Shown: in pieces, positions 11,218 to 23,100 of the stretch
Numbering within the stretch: position 1 is the stretch's first letter
Layout of the letters: each line of letters begins with the position of its first letter
Assembly (NCBI GenBank): GCA_030704615.1
Contig: CM060731.1
Coordinates: 45,882,001 to 45,942,000, forward strand
Length of the DNA: 60,000 bases
From: Takakia lepidozioides
Taxonomy: Eukaryota; Streptophyta; Takakiopsida; Takakiales; Takakiaceae
Reading direction: 5' to 3'
Program-made: the position numbers and the translations under genes
The notes under the pieces: generated by a model
Told to the model about the DNA's origin: nothing
Databases searched by the model: none
The model's input: only the letters and a program-made list of their open reading frames with translations

Positions 11218-13352
11218 TCCTGGTATATGCAGGAGAAATCAGCTACGATATTGTCCCTCCAGTCGCCTGCACTATCTCCACTACCGTGCATTAAGGCACA
11301 TGCAACGATCCACTGATGAGCGCTTTCAACAGCGATAACGAGACACGAGAACTGTGCTGACAAGTGTGAGACACGAGAACTCTGTTTGGCTCCTCTTTAG
11401 GACAAGCGGCTGGTCGTGTAATGCCCCCAGCTATTGTGAGAAATTTATTGGCCCTGCCACCACGCAAAAGGTCCAATCGCACCTGGGGTTAAAGGAGGGT
11501 GTAAATCAAAGTAAATATAGTCCAACTTAAGTTATGCGGTGTTCCGACGAGGGATCAAGTTAGCCCACCAGATTCCAAAAATTGCTGATGGGGCAGTGGG
11601 GCTAGAGCAGGGGTAGAGGGGGATTCCATGTGTGCACGTGTGGTTGTGGCGGGGCCCGCGGGTGGCACAGGGGTCGCGCAGGTAATGAGGCCGCAGGGTG
11701 CAGAGGGGACAGGACATGACAGCAGCCCCGCTACATTAAAAGGATCCCTATTCCCCTGTTTCTCTTATATATGGAAAAAACGTCCAATTATTTGCACGAG
11801 GGACGTTGTCGTCTGGTGATAGGTTGATGGCGATGTGGCGGTGCAGGTCTCGGGTTCCATTTCTTGAACGTGGTTCCGGTGGTTGGTGGGTTGGCTCTTC
11901 CTGCAACTAGCTCCACGGAGGTGGTATTTAACTACTCTCATGCAGGTAACTCAGCTTGGTTTTGCAACTACCTTCATGTAGAAAATCCTAAAACTACCTG
12001 CATGGAGGTAGTTGTAAAATTCAAATGCCAAAAAAATTCTAAGTCCTTGACGCATGGAGGTAGTTTGCTCCTATATTAATGAGATGGCCTGACGGTCGTC
12101 TGACCAGCCTCATAACGACGAGGCCACACAAAATTCTGAGCCGAGCTACCCCTACCCGCGCAAGGGAAGCGCTAGGGGGAGCGAGTCTGTTGGGCCCACA
12201 AAACACCTGCAGATATGTAGATAAATAAAGGGTTGTAGATAGTAGTGGCTAGTGTGCATGAACGTGAAGTTTGCTGATCAAATCCTGGCAGGGTGACATT
12301 GTGGCGGTAATATGTGTTAATTAAAATATGTATTTTGTTTGAGGAGGGTCCCAAGGTTGGAGTTAGGCGCTTGCCAGTTGGAATCCGTTGTTGGTTAGTC
12401 CACTCGTCAATTGCCAGTATGCTAGTGAGTCTGCTCGCCAGTCCGCCGAACTGAGTCAGTCTGCTGGTCAATCCGTTGGTCAGTCCGCTCGCCAGTTGGA
12501 GTCGGTTTGTTGAGGGTTTGGCCGATCCGCTAGAAGGTCCGCCGCCGTTAAAGAACTAGGACTTAGAAAAAATTCCGAATCTACACCCGGTGAAAGGGGG
12601 GTGGGTTCATGAGCTCACCCCGGGCAGTACTGGCAGGGCCCATAGGTGCACTCAAATCCCAATTATTAAAAAATGAGAGTCATTCCACATGACCCTTTTG
12701 CCGTGTCATAAATTTGAGATATTGAAGGTGAATATGAGAGAAGTACGTGGGATACTTTGACCCCCTGCAGTGCATTTCCAGGGGTTACACTCGGTCCTGC
12801 TTTAATGTTAGGCCTCTAGAGTATGAAATTTCTAACAGATAGCCAGGTATCACATATAACCGGAAAGCACGGAGAATTTCATAAATTATCAGTTACAAGA
12901 GGCAAAGTAAACCACGTCCTGCCAATGAAAGGTAATATTTAACTATTGAGTAGGTTGAAAATATAAAAGAATGTCGGTTTGTCGACAAGTAGAATGCCTA
13001 GCTAAGATCATTTCCTTTTAGATTGCTAAACACTTCACACGGGACAAGCACTAGTATCGGTGTTTTGTTGCGCAAGATATAAATGTAAAGTGTCAGTGGC
13101 AGCTTGAACCTCATGAATGGATGAATGGATGCTCTATTTTGGGGATGACTCTCTATGGAATCTAACTACTAAGGAGGTGCGTTAACACTATGAAGAGTAG
13201 GATAAACTAACAATTAACCACTTAACACTCTTGATATGGTTTCTAGTGTATTTCTTTGTAGAGTATGTCAAGTTAAATAAACAGAGTGTGAAACTAACTA
13301 GAATAAAACTAGTTATTTATATTTAACCCTTGGATTTAGTTCAAGTGTTAAG

Positions 13353-13382
13353 TCAGGTGTCAAGTTTGAGCTTGACACCTGA
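13353..13382. repeat. 12-bp-arm perfect inverted repeat
   Basis: TCAGGTGTCAAG (13353-13364), six-base spacer, CTTGACACCTGA (13371-13382). Could be a small hairpin or a dyad binding site; no gene adjoins it. Confidence 0.85.
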
Positions 13383-13415
13383 ACCATCTTATCTTCACGA
13401 GAGCGTCAATCGCGC

Positions 13416-13635
13416 AGCTCATCTCTCTCGAGGTGAGCCTGCGCGACCGAGCTCCTTCATGCTTTAGAATCTGAGTGTGCTTATGTAGGGGTATAGGTTG
13501 TTGTGGGGTGGAGTCCCCATAGCTTGGGGTGCCCCTGGCTCGACTATTATATTAAAGAGTGATGTTGAGGGATTTCATGTTTCTTGTGTGAACAGTGTGT
13601 CCTTTAGCTTTCGTATCACTCGAGAGAGATGAGCT
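13416..13635. repeat. 17-bp inverted repeat pair 186 bp apart
   Basis: AGCTCATCTCTCTCGAG (13416-13432) is the exact reverse complement of 13619-13635. The DNA between contains TATATTAAAG and looks like a leader or LTR fragment. It may be a small MITE-like or LTR-derived segment; no target duplication was found. Confidence 0.75.
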
Positions 13636-13931
13636 TGTTTCTGTGAGTGCCAGAGGTGAGTTTAGTTTTAGCACTTGTGGTTTTTGTTTTGAAAGTGAGA
13701 GAAGTGATTATCTGTGTTCAGGTAATTTTTAGTTAAAAAGATGTAAGTTTGGCCACTTGAGCGATGGTTGGAAAGCGCGGTGAAGCCTTCTACTGTCTAT
13801 CAGCGTTGTCATCGTGGTTGCCATCATAAGGCTGACGGTGTGACAATGGCGGCGCCTTCCAGTGCCTAGGTTGAACGTATATGCCCGGAGCATACTGGTC
13901 ACCGCCAACCTGTGCATTACGCGCCACCGCC

Positions 13932-14100
13932 GGTGCGGAAGCCGATGACGAAAGAATATCCTTCTTGCTGAAGGAGTTGGATGGTAAAGATATTACGGAG
14001 GTGATTGCTTCCGGCAGGGAAAAGTTTGCATCTGTGCCATCAGGCGGAGGCAGCGGCGGTGGTGTTGTGGTGGCTTCCGCTGGTGGAGGTGGAGGTGCTG
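13932..14100 (+). pseudogene. 60S acidic ribosomal protein P2 fragment
   Basis: An open stretch reads [20 protein letters not shown], followed by [20 protein letters not shown] and a Gly/Ala-rich hinge. This is the middle of the cytosolic ribosomal stalk protein P2. The N-terminal MRVVAAYLLAVLGG region is missing or scrambled and the acidic DDDMGFSLFD tail is absent. The Ala-rich hinge drifts into another frame at about 14165-14250. It is best read as a truncated, frame-shifted copy, not a gene. The surviving codons are very well kept, so the copy may be recent. Confidence 0.8.
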
Positions 14101-14259
14101 GCTCCATTGCACACAGTCTGCATTTTTTGGCCCTGGAGAGCCGACATCCTCAACTGCCCATTCTTTTCCCTGATGCTAGATGATGTGACCGCCGGAGCTG
14201 CCACTGCTACAGCCGCTGCTGAAGTCGCTGCTAGAGCCGCCATTGTGGCTTGACAGGAT

Positions 14260-15889
14260 GCAAAGGTGGTGGATGTGAGTTCATCATCTAGTGGAGACGT
14301 GGTAGCAAAGAAGACAAAGAAAAGAAACGGAGAGATGAAGCAGAACTTCAGATCTGCAGATGTTTAGATCTTCACTGAACCGCAACATAGATAGATGAAC
14401 TTGCTGCGGTTCAACCATGTTGACTAAGATCACTCCTTGAGCGGCCACCATGGCCAGCGAAAATGGCAACATATGTCACGGTCTGTTTTCAGTTGCACGT
14501 TTCGGTGGTGGTCAGCAGTGCACAAAAAAAATATATAGTCATTGCGGCTGGTGCTATAAGGCAGACCAAGATGTATATGGTGCACAGAGGTTGATGAATG
14601 AGGCCTAAGACAACAATCCGGGCCTGAAGTTTAAAGACCCCGAAACCTGTGATTACACCTACAGGGACTTACTATTTGTCCTAGCATTGAACGTTGTGGA
14701 ACTGGTCAGCCAATCCACATCCGAGTCACTGGTGGTTACTAGCAATGGGTAGGAAGCTGGTGTGCGACTATAGCCAGCCACTATGAAGGAGTAGTTGTGG
14801 GCTGGTTGATGTGAGGTTGTCTAGCTGCACATTGCGAGGAAGCAAGCAAATGGATGGACAAGGTCAGGCTAGATTTTCTAGCAAGTGCGTAAGCTGTTGT
14901 CCAACAAGGAAAAGCTGATCAGCAGTAGAAGCATGAGATGCGACGTGTGTGACTTAAGATAGATGTGCACAGGGAAGGACCAGCCGCGTAGCCTGCTTTG
15001 CGATCAGGTCTTGCATCAGGTCTAGGCGACAGTGGCGGCATTAATGTTTGTGAGACGGGGTGATCTCATATATTATCATTGCGGCCTAGTGAAGGAAGAC
15101 CAGGTGAGGCTCTACATACATGACCAGCGGTGCTTTGATCCGGAGTTGCAGTTAGAAATTGTGAGACAAAAAAAAAAACAAAACATTGTAGTACATTTGG
15201 CATTTCGGCCACCAACAGGTGCAGGTCCAATTATATCACTTGGTCCTTGAAGTGGTACACCAGGCCGAGCTTCTCCCTTTTGATTTTGCGTTCAGTTGGA
15301 AGCCCGCTATCAGTTCTCAAGATGGGACAGCTTCATCCCATCGCCTTGGCTCTGTGCATGTCCCTGGTCATGGGGACGTAATAATCACCCTAAGCCAGTT
15401 TAGAGTGGTGTTTGAGGTCCTGGAGAGCTTGAGCGTTTACAGCACCAGCGTATACTGTAACCCTCTCGGCTATGGCGATCTTCAGGCTGCTCTTGGGGTA
15501 TATGCCAATGGTCGATAAAGGTATTAGCACCACCTTGGAAATCACAAATTGAACGTGATGGTCTTATTGTTGTGGTTGATATGTATTTGCCCAGTACATG
15601 AATGGTTGCGGAAAGCCATCCTGGTTGTGGTCACTCTGACAGGGCAGTAGACATGGGCTCTCATATAACAACAATAAGATGGCATTGATAGCAGCAGCTT
15701 CAACAAGGTGTTCTCGTTCTGAAAATCTGGCATACCAATGAGGACATTACCTTTATCATGGTAATTCCACTGTGGAGAGATTGAGTTAAGAATCCAAGGA
15801 ATTCTTAGGGAACCAGGGAACAGGGAACCAAGACAAGTATTGAAAAAAAAAAAAGAGGGGGACTTTTCCTTGTATTTGTTTTGTCTTGT

Positions 15890-15920
<31 letters not shown>

Positions 15921-16149
15921 GTTATGTTTAAAGAGCCTGGTTGGTCATATCTTTGTCAAATGAGCTCCGTTTGACTCAGTTTTCGAGGGGATAGTTGCAG
16001 AAAGGGGAAATCTGGTTTTTGTTTTTTTGAACTCTGCTAAAAATCTATGGAATTTTTAGAGTGTGAGTGTGCCATGAAAGATCCACAATTCTGTTTCTAG
16101 AACCTGTTCTGGTCTATATGAGAGACAAATTTGTGGATGTCCTCCTTGT
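14260..16149. other. non-genic DNA with two unrecognised short ORFs and an (AAAAT)n tract
   Basis: Two adjacent plus-strand ORFs (15032-15250 and 15219-15518, different frames) look mildly coding-like but I recognise no family; together they could be one broken ORF. A microsatellite of AAAAT units sits at 15891-15920. The rest shows nothing. Confidence 0.4.
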
Positions 16150-16899
16150 ATGGCTGGGGGAAATGAGGACGTAATTGAAGGGCAGGTCTCGTCTCTTAGC
16201 CTGTGCACACAAGGGGACAAGATTTATGTTTCCCAAGGAACTCAGACTGATTTGAGTGGAGAACAGTTGGACGAGTTGATTGCATACTGGGAGTCGGGCA
16301 TTAGCAGTAGACAACAAACTGCTGTAGTTGGCGTTGAGGGCCTCAATATTGCTTTGGACAGTCAGAACTCTGTTGGAGCCAGCAGTTCTGCAGCTGTAGG
16401 TGAAATACCAAAGTGGGTGAAAACTAGGCTTGGAACACAGCCAAAGACAGCCCCGGGGACCAAGGTGTTCAGCCACAAGGCCGTGGTGTACTGGAGTAGA
16501 AGAGCAGAAGCTACACAAGTTTGTGCAATCAGACAGCGTTGCAGCCGGACACGCTCTGCACAAGGCAACCACGAGCGGGGGTTCATTAGCAAGGACAAGT
16601 TTGTTCTGTTTGAAGGAGATGCAGTCATTCGCAATGAGGACACCCGCAACCGTCTCAAAGCTTTCGAGTTGAGAGACTATCAGACCCTACCTTTGTTTTC
16701 TTTAGTGTTCAGTGAGCGGGAGATAGCAGAGTGTTGCTTTGTCTCTACCTGGCAGAAAGAGGAGGAGGGTTGGTTAGAGCGAGCTACTGTAGCTTGGGAC
16801 AAGGTTAGTGGCAAGTTTCTGGACATAGATATACCTCCTACACCTTACTATCATGCAGAGCAAGGCACTTTGAGAGAAGTCTGGCAGTTGATAGCATAG
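16150..16899 (+). CDS. unrecognised 249-codon ORF upstream of a gypsy gag
   Basis: Open from ATG 16150 to stop 16899. The protein is acidic at the N-terminus, with GTQTDLSGEQLDELIAYWES and a C-terminal part rich in aromatic residues (FELRDYQTLPLFSLVFSE). I recognise no domain, signal peptide or membrane segment. Between about 16490 and 16590 the frame turns into Arg/Cys-rich text while the neighbouring frame reads VEEQKLHKFVQSDSVAAG, so a pair of compensating frameshifts is likely and this is probably a damaged gene. It lies 520 bp before the gag relic on the same strand and may belong to the same retroelement as an extra ORF; that is inference. Confidence 0.4.
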   Translation: MAGGNEDVIEGQVSSLSLCTQGDKIYVSQGTQTDLSGEQLDELIAYWESGISSRQQTAVVGVEGLNIALDSQNSVGASSSAAVGEIPKWVKTRLGTQPKTAPGTKVFSHKAVVYWSRRAEATQVCAIRQRCSRTRSAQGNHERGFISKDKFVLFEGDAVIRNEDTRNRLKAFELRDYQTLPLFSLVFSEREIAECCFVSTWQKEEEGWLERATVAWDKVSGKFLDIDIPPTPYYHAEQGTLREVWQLIA

Positions 16900-17418
16900 A
16901 TCAGGATTAGATCTTGCTGGGTCGGGCTTCTATTCTTCCCCTCCATCTCTGTACTATTTTCATTATCTTGTACTTGTAGTTGCCAAAGCCTCTCTTGGTG
17001 GAGGCCAGTCAGTCCGGGGTTTTGGGCTGGGATATTCTGCAGGTCAGCACTACAGATGGATTTTGGTGTGCGGGTGTTGATGTTTTGATTTCTTGTGGTT
17101 GGATCCCCCCCAACACCGGCATGCTTGACTGTGCGCCATGTTGGTTTTGTGTGGGCGCTTGCTTTCATAGGGATTAGGCCGGATTTGATCACCGGTCAAT
17201 CCTAGAGTATGCTGTCGGTGGTGAGGCTGGAGTGATGACCAGCAAGACCACCAGTGTTTCTTCTATGGTGAGGCTGGGTTGATGACCAGCCAACCATAGG
17301 AGTTCTTGCGGTGGATGCAGGTGCAGGTGCCCTGAGCCACTGGGATATGACCCTTAAACTGCAACAGGTGCCCACCCGTGTCACTATTAGAATTAGTACT
17401 AGAGCATTATAGTGTCAC

Positions 17419-18995
17419 GTGGGGGAGGTGCACATTGTGAGTGTCATCACGGAGTTACCCAGGGGTTCTGAGGGGAGTACGGCTACAGGCAGTAGCAGTG
17501 AGAGTGGGTTCACTAGACGAGGTATTCATTTCAGACCACCTTCACCTCCACCCTCAACTAGTGCAGAGTCAGACACAGACTCGGAGGCTTCATCAACAGG
17601 TGTGCAGTTTCATTCGCCATTATTGTGGGACGACATGGAGGAGATGTATGGAGCTACCAAGGGGCCTCGTAGGTACTCTGGAGCTGTGGGCACAATCGAG
17701 TTGGATGACTTTATCCAGGAGTTCGACAGCTGGTGTGATTTGCAGCAGATGCGCAATCCACAGCTATTCACCCCATTCATGGCGTGGAAGCGGCTGTTCC
17801 AGCATTTGGAAGGCCCGCCTATGGACGATTACCACGAGTTCAGGCGAGGACATGAAGCAGAGATTGAGGAGTGGAGGATGTATTGGTCACCTGACTATGT
17901 CTCCATTACTCGAGGCACGACGCGACTAGTAGCTGCATCAGTACCAATATCTCCCACTGCCAGCATTAGTAGTGGAACAAGTAGTGCCGGTACTTCTGCA
18001 GGTGGTACCAGTTCAAAATGTGCTACTACTCCTCCTGCCACGACTACAACACATGTGCCTAGATTCAACCCGGTGGTGGAGTTCTTTCAGGAGTTGCGGA
18101 GGAACTACCAAGGTGTACGGACAGAGAAGCTGCGAAGTTTGCAAGACTTCCAGCGCAAACCCAGTGAGAGCTTGCGAGAGGCCTACACTCGTATGAGGCG
18201 CTTGATAAGTGTGACCCAAGGGGTTACTGAAGCTCAGGCAATCCAGTTCTGGTATGGAATTTTGGACAAGGAGCTCAGGAGAAGGGTGCGGGATGCACCC
18301 TGTTACAAGCAGCCCAACCCACATTAGCAGATGTGTTTCTGCTGGCTGAGCGGATTGAGCTCAACATGGTGGAGGAGCGAGTTGTTACCATTGGATTTGG
18401 CAAAGACATGCCTGCACGAGGCACAGCTGCCAGCCCACAGGCATAAGGGACTGCCCAACAGCGTGGTCAGGGGGGCAAGGTTTCCCAACCCAAGTTCCAT
18501 GGAGTTTACAGGGGACCTCAGGTGCAGAGGCCCGTGGCATCTTTTGCAGGCCAACAGCAACCAGGGGTGATATGTTGGACATGTGGAGGACCCCATGTCA
18601 AGAGAGATTGCCCAGAGAGTGGCAGAAGGCCGGCACAAGCACAGCCTGCACAGTTGCAGTGTAGGCATTATGGCAAGTATAGGCATGGAGATGCCCAGTG
18701 TTATGACTTGCATCCTGAGTTGCGCCCAGGCCAGTTCCAAGGGAACAATGGTGGCCGGGGGCGAGGTGGACCAGCCCAGAGAGGACGAGGTGGTTGGGCA
18801 TGAGGTGCAGGCCAAGGGCAAGCTCAACATGGCCAAGGACGCGGAGGTCAGGGTGTTGACCAAGGCATGGCCAACCGGCTTCAGCAGCTAGAGCAGAGGC
18901 TCGCTGCCATGGCTACAGCTCAGACGGTACCGGCTCCCAGGCGGGATGGTCCACCTCCTGCGCCTGAGGGAGGAGATATGGGAGGCATGGGATTT
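17419..18995 (+). pseudogene. Ty3/gypsy-type gag relic (truncated)
   Basis: The first block 17419-18327 is a retrotransposon gag: Ser-rich N-terminus, IELDDFIQEFDSWCDLQQMR, then FNPVVEFFQELRRNY and LQDFQRKPSESLREAYTRMR, the common capsid pattern. A frameshift near 18310 moves the reading to LLAERIELNMVEERVV; one stop follows near 18445. The last block 18522-18803 has a CCHC knuckle (CWTCGGPHVKRDCP) and a second, degenerate one (CRHYGKYRHGDAQC) before LHPELRP. Coding resemblance stops near 19000, just where the minus-strand chromovirus begins, so it looks cut by that insertion. No protease or RT of this element was found in the window. Confidence 0.85.
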
Positions 18996-19048
18996 GTCGC
19001 GCACCTCCCTTCAGTAAGCTCCCCTTCACGTCATAGCTACTCGCTTTG

Positions 19049-20134
19049 ATGCGCGCGCCTGACTCCCAACCTGGCCGCCGGGCCAACTTGGAGCTTCGGC
19101 TGCTCACCGGGACATAACGGTCCCCCTTCGCTTCCCACTAAATCCTCCACCTATTTGGGACTAGTGGAATTCCCTTTGGTAGATGGCAGTCCGGAACAGC
19201 TCCCCACTCTTTGGTCGCTTTGTGGCTCGCTCGCTTACTAACTAATTTTTGGTCACCAACGGGCTTGCACCGTTCTCGGGGTTACTACTCCTTATATATA
19301 CTTCTGTAGCTGTCCGCGGGGGTTTCGTTCTCGGGGTTACTACTCCCTATATATACTTCTGTAGCTGTTCGCGTCCCATGGTAAAGAACCAAACCCCACA
19401 CTTGACTCTACTCTCCACTAGCTAGTTCGGCCGACTTCCTCCAAGTCCCGGCCAAGGGTGGAGCCTCTCCAGCTCCTCCCAGTGCACTCTTCTTGGCCTA
19501 CTTCAAGGCCAAAGGAACGATCCTCCCCGAGGATCGAATCGCCTTACTGCAACAACATTGCTTGCGATCGCTCATGATGCTGCTTTTGGCATCACCTTGA
19601 GCAAGGGTTCCCTGGAACCCTCTTTGACTAGGAAGATAACCTTGAACCAACCGTGCGCCCCAATCACTACAATTGGGTCCGCCTTGGAATGCTGGCCTGA
19701 GGTACGGGAACACGCCGAAGCCGCACTACGACTTCGTCCCGAGGCTACACGATTATAGTACGTGAACGGAAGCACGTAGCTTCCGCGTTAGCCCGCACTA
19801 CAAGGCAACCCCCTCGGTAGCGCAGTTATAGTACGCGCACGCGCCAGGTGCGCACTAGCACGTGAACTCCCAAAGAAGTCGCAAGTTTCCTTGCCCCTTG
19901 GATGGGGGTCACCCGATTTCGGCACTACGCAAACACACGATTAACCCAATTTACCTCTCCCACTTTTATAAGCTAGCATGCATTCTACATACTAGCCAAC
20001 GATACCATGCATCACCATTCCAAACAAAATAGGACGCACAACATTTGGAACCCATTTCCTTTATAACAAATTTTTGTAGAATACAAGTTTTTGTAATCGG
20101 ATTCCTAAGCTAGCTAAGCCGGGCTAAGCATGCA
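19049..20134 (-). repeat. probable 3' LTR of the minus-strand chromovirus
   Basis: The right edge (20134) is well placed: on the minus strand a purine tract (20135-20146, GGGGGAGGAAA) is followed at once by TGCATGC, a usual LTR start. The left edge is a guess at the TG at 19049. Inside, a 55-bp unit with TATATATACTTCTGTAGCTG is tandemly doubled (19272 and 19327). The partner LTR is not in the window; it would lie in or past the N gap. Confidence 0.55.
19272..19381. repeat. 55-bp tandem duplication inside the LTR
   Basis: GTTCTCGGGGTTACTACTCC begins at 19272 and again at 19327, with near-identical following sequence including TATATATA. Confidence 0.85.
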
Positions 20135-20168
20135 TTTCCTCCCCCACGCTCCAAGGTTGATGTCCCCA

Positions 20169-23100
20169 TCAACTCTTCTTCCGCTTTTGAGGTCGCCCTT
20201 CGAAAACTGCGACCGCCTCGGATGCGTTTCCCATTTCTGAGGCACGCACCCAAGATGCCTCCACCTGATGATAGCCCTTCCATTTGACGAGATACTCCAT
20301 TTCTCGGTTCCTGAACCTCCTCGACTTAAGTATTGCCTCCATCTCGTACTCAGGTTCATTCTCATGATCCAACAGCATAGGTGGCGGACGCAACACTTGG
20401 TGCCGATTCGGACGCGCTTCATCTTTGAAGTAAGGCTTCAAAAGGGAGACATGGAATACTGGGTGCACCTTGCTGTTTGCCGGCAGCTCCAATTCATACA
20501 CATCCTCATTCATAACCTTCCGAATGCGAAAGGGTCCCGCATACGGAGGTACGAACTTCGGACTGACTTCCGGAGGTAGTCGGAAATTCTTGATGTTCAA
20601 CCAGACCTCTGTGCCTGCCTCAAATTTCACTTCCCTCCGCTTCCGATTCGCCTGCCTTTCATACCGTTTCCTGGCTTTGGCAATGTTGTACTTTGCGAGC
20701 TTCAACAAACGCTCGCGTTTTTCCAGTACCGCCGCTACTGCCGGTTCTTCGACGTCCTGGGCGGCCCAACTTGTCGGCACCAGAGGTGCTTTTCCATAGA
20801 CCAATACGAAAGGGGAAACTCCCGTTGCGGAGTGTTCTGTGTTATTATAACAGAACTCTGCCGCGTCTAAGTGTTCCACCCAGTCTATTTGGTCTGCCGA
20901 CACGTAATTCCGCAAGATCTGCTTCACTACGGAATTCACTCTTTCTGTTTGGCCGTCGGTCGTAGGTCGGAAGGCGGTGCTCATCTTTAGCCTCGTCCCC
21001 ATCTTCTTCCAGAGTGCCCTCCAAAATTTACTCGTAAACTTTGGATCGCGGTCCGAGACAATATCCTTCGGGACTCCATGATGCTTTAAGACGTGGGCGA
21101 AGTAAAGTCGCCCTGTCTCCTGCGCCGTTGCCGTCTCCTTGGTGGGGATGAAATGGCCTATTTTACTGAACCTATCCACCACCACCATGATTGCATCGAA
21201 TCCTTTTGACAGCGGCATAGCAGTCATGAAATCCATCGAGACGCTTTCCCAAGTCCCCTCTGGAATCGGCAAGGGTTGAAACAGCCCCGCTTGCTTTTTG
21301 TACTCGCTCCGGTTTTGTTGGCATGTGGTGCATGTCTTGACATACTCCTCTGCCTCCTCCCTCAGTTTGGGCCAGAAATGCCGCAGTGCGCTTGGCTCCG
21401 CCGTGGCCCGCAAGCGGGCTATCATGGCATTCTCTCAAGAGGCTATCTCTGATCCCTCCCTTCGGCACGTAGAGACGTTTTTGCTTATACCGGAGCAGTC
21501 CATTTTGCAAGTGGAACTGCGATTTAACCCCCATCCTCAAGTCCTGCATCACGGACTTCGCCAGCTCATCCTTCCGGCAAGCCTTCCGGATCTTCCTTTG
21601 GAGCGTCGTCTCGCCCTTGTACACCAACAAGAGCTGTTGCTTTCTACGTAAAGCATCGGCCACCACGTTGTCTCGTCCCGGTTTGTCCTGGATATCCACA
21701 TCGAACACCGCCAAAGTATCTTGCCACCTAAGTTGTTTTGGGGACAACTTGGGCTGCGTGGCAAAATACTTCACCGTGACATTGTCCGTGAACACCTTCA
21801 CTGGGTTGGAACCAACATAGTGGCGCCAAAGCTCAAGACAATGCACCACCGCCTTCATCTCGTTTTCGTGTGTCGGCCACCGTTGCTCCACTTCATTCAG
21901 TTTCTTACTTTCGTAAGCCACTGGACGTCCATCTTGCATCAGTACACCCCCAATCGCGAAGTCCGACGCATCTGTATGTATCTCGAACGGACGATCGAAC
22001 TCCGGGATTTTCAAGACTGGAGCTTCCGCCATCCGCTGCTTCAATTCAGCAAAAGCTTGGCCACAAAAAGTGTTCCATGCCCAGACTTTAGATTTACACA
22101 GAAGGTCTGACAGCGGCCCCGCAATCTTGGCGAAATTTCTCACATACTTCCGGTAATAGGAGGCGAGTCCTAGGGAGGATCGCACTCCCGAGACCGAAGT
22201 CGGAGGCTCCCAGTACAAGATCGCCCTCACCTTTCTGTCATCCATTTTGATCCCATCCTGTGTAATCACATGCCCCAAGAACTCCACTTTCGTGACCCCG
22301 AATTCGCATTTTGAAGCTTTGGCGTACAGCTTCCCTTCCCGCAACTTTTGGAACACCCTTTTGAGGTGCTCCAGGTGTTCCTCCTTTGTTTTCGAGTACA
22401 CCAAGATGTCGTCGATGTACACGATCACAAAGTCATCCAACCACTCATGAAAAAGGTTGTTCATCAGCGTGCTAAAGGTCGCCGGTGCATTAGTGAGCCC
22501 AAAAGGCATCACCAAGAACTCATAAGAACCATACCTTGTCCTGCACGCGGTCTTCTCCTCATCTCCTTCCGCCACCTGAATTTGATGATAGCCGGAGCGC
22601 AAGTCGATCCGGCTGAAATACTTCGCTCCTGCCAACCGGTCGAAAAGGTCGTCGATCCTTGGCAAAGGGTACCGGTTTTTAATAGTCACCTTATTCAAAG
22701 CCCTATAATCGACACACATCCGCAGCGTCCCATCCTTCTTGTCTGCGAATAGCACCGGGGCTCCGTAAGGTGACTTACTCGGCCGGATATACCCCTTTGA
22801 CATTAGATCCTTGAGCTGAGTTTTCAGCTCGACCAACTCCCTGTGGCTCAACCGGTAGGGTGCCTTGGCAGGCGGTTCCGATCCCGGTATCACCTCAATC
22901 TTGTGGTCAACTCCTCTTCGCGGTGGCAAGCCGCTTGGTAAATCCTCCGGCATCACATCCTGGTATTTCTCCAAGATCCCCTTGATGCTCGGCTCCCCAT
23001 CGCCTTCTCCCTTCACTTCTCTAATGTAAAGCAAAAACTGGGGCTCGTGTGCCTCCTCCACGGCCCACTCCCTTGCTGACAGAAGGTTTATTTGCCCTCC

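Larger units (their letters stand above)
11218..13931. other. non-genic DNA with several small inverted repeats
   Basis: No protein family recognised on either strand. It includes an 8-bp-arm hairpin AACTACCT/AGGTAGTT (11992-12013), a degenerate direct repeat of CAGTCCGCTCGCCAGT type (about 12390-12500), a 12-bp-arm hairpin (13353-13382) and a 17-bp inverted pair (13416-13432 with 13619-13635). The stretch around 11630-11720 is GC-rich, unlike its neighbours. Confidence 0.5.

Noticed and set aside
13790-14243. Minus-strand Pro/Ala-rich ORFs
   Set aside because: Antisense of the P2 Gly/Ala hinge; composition artefact.
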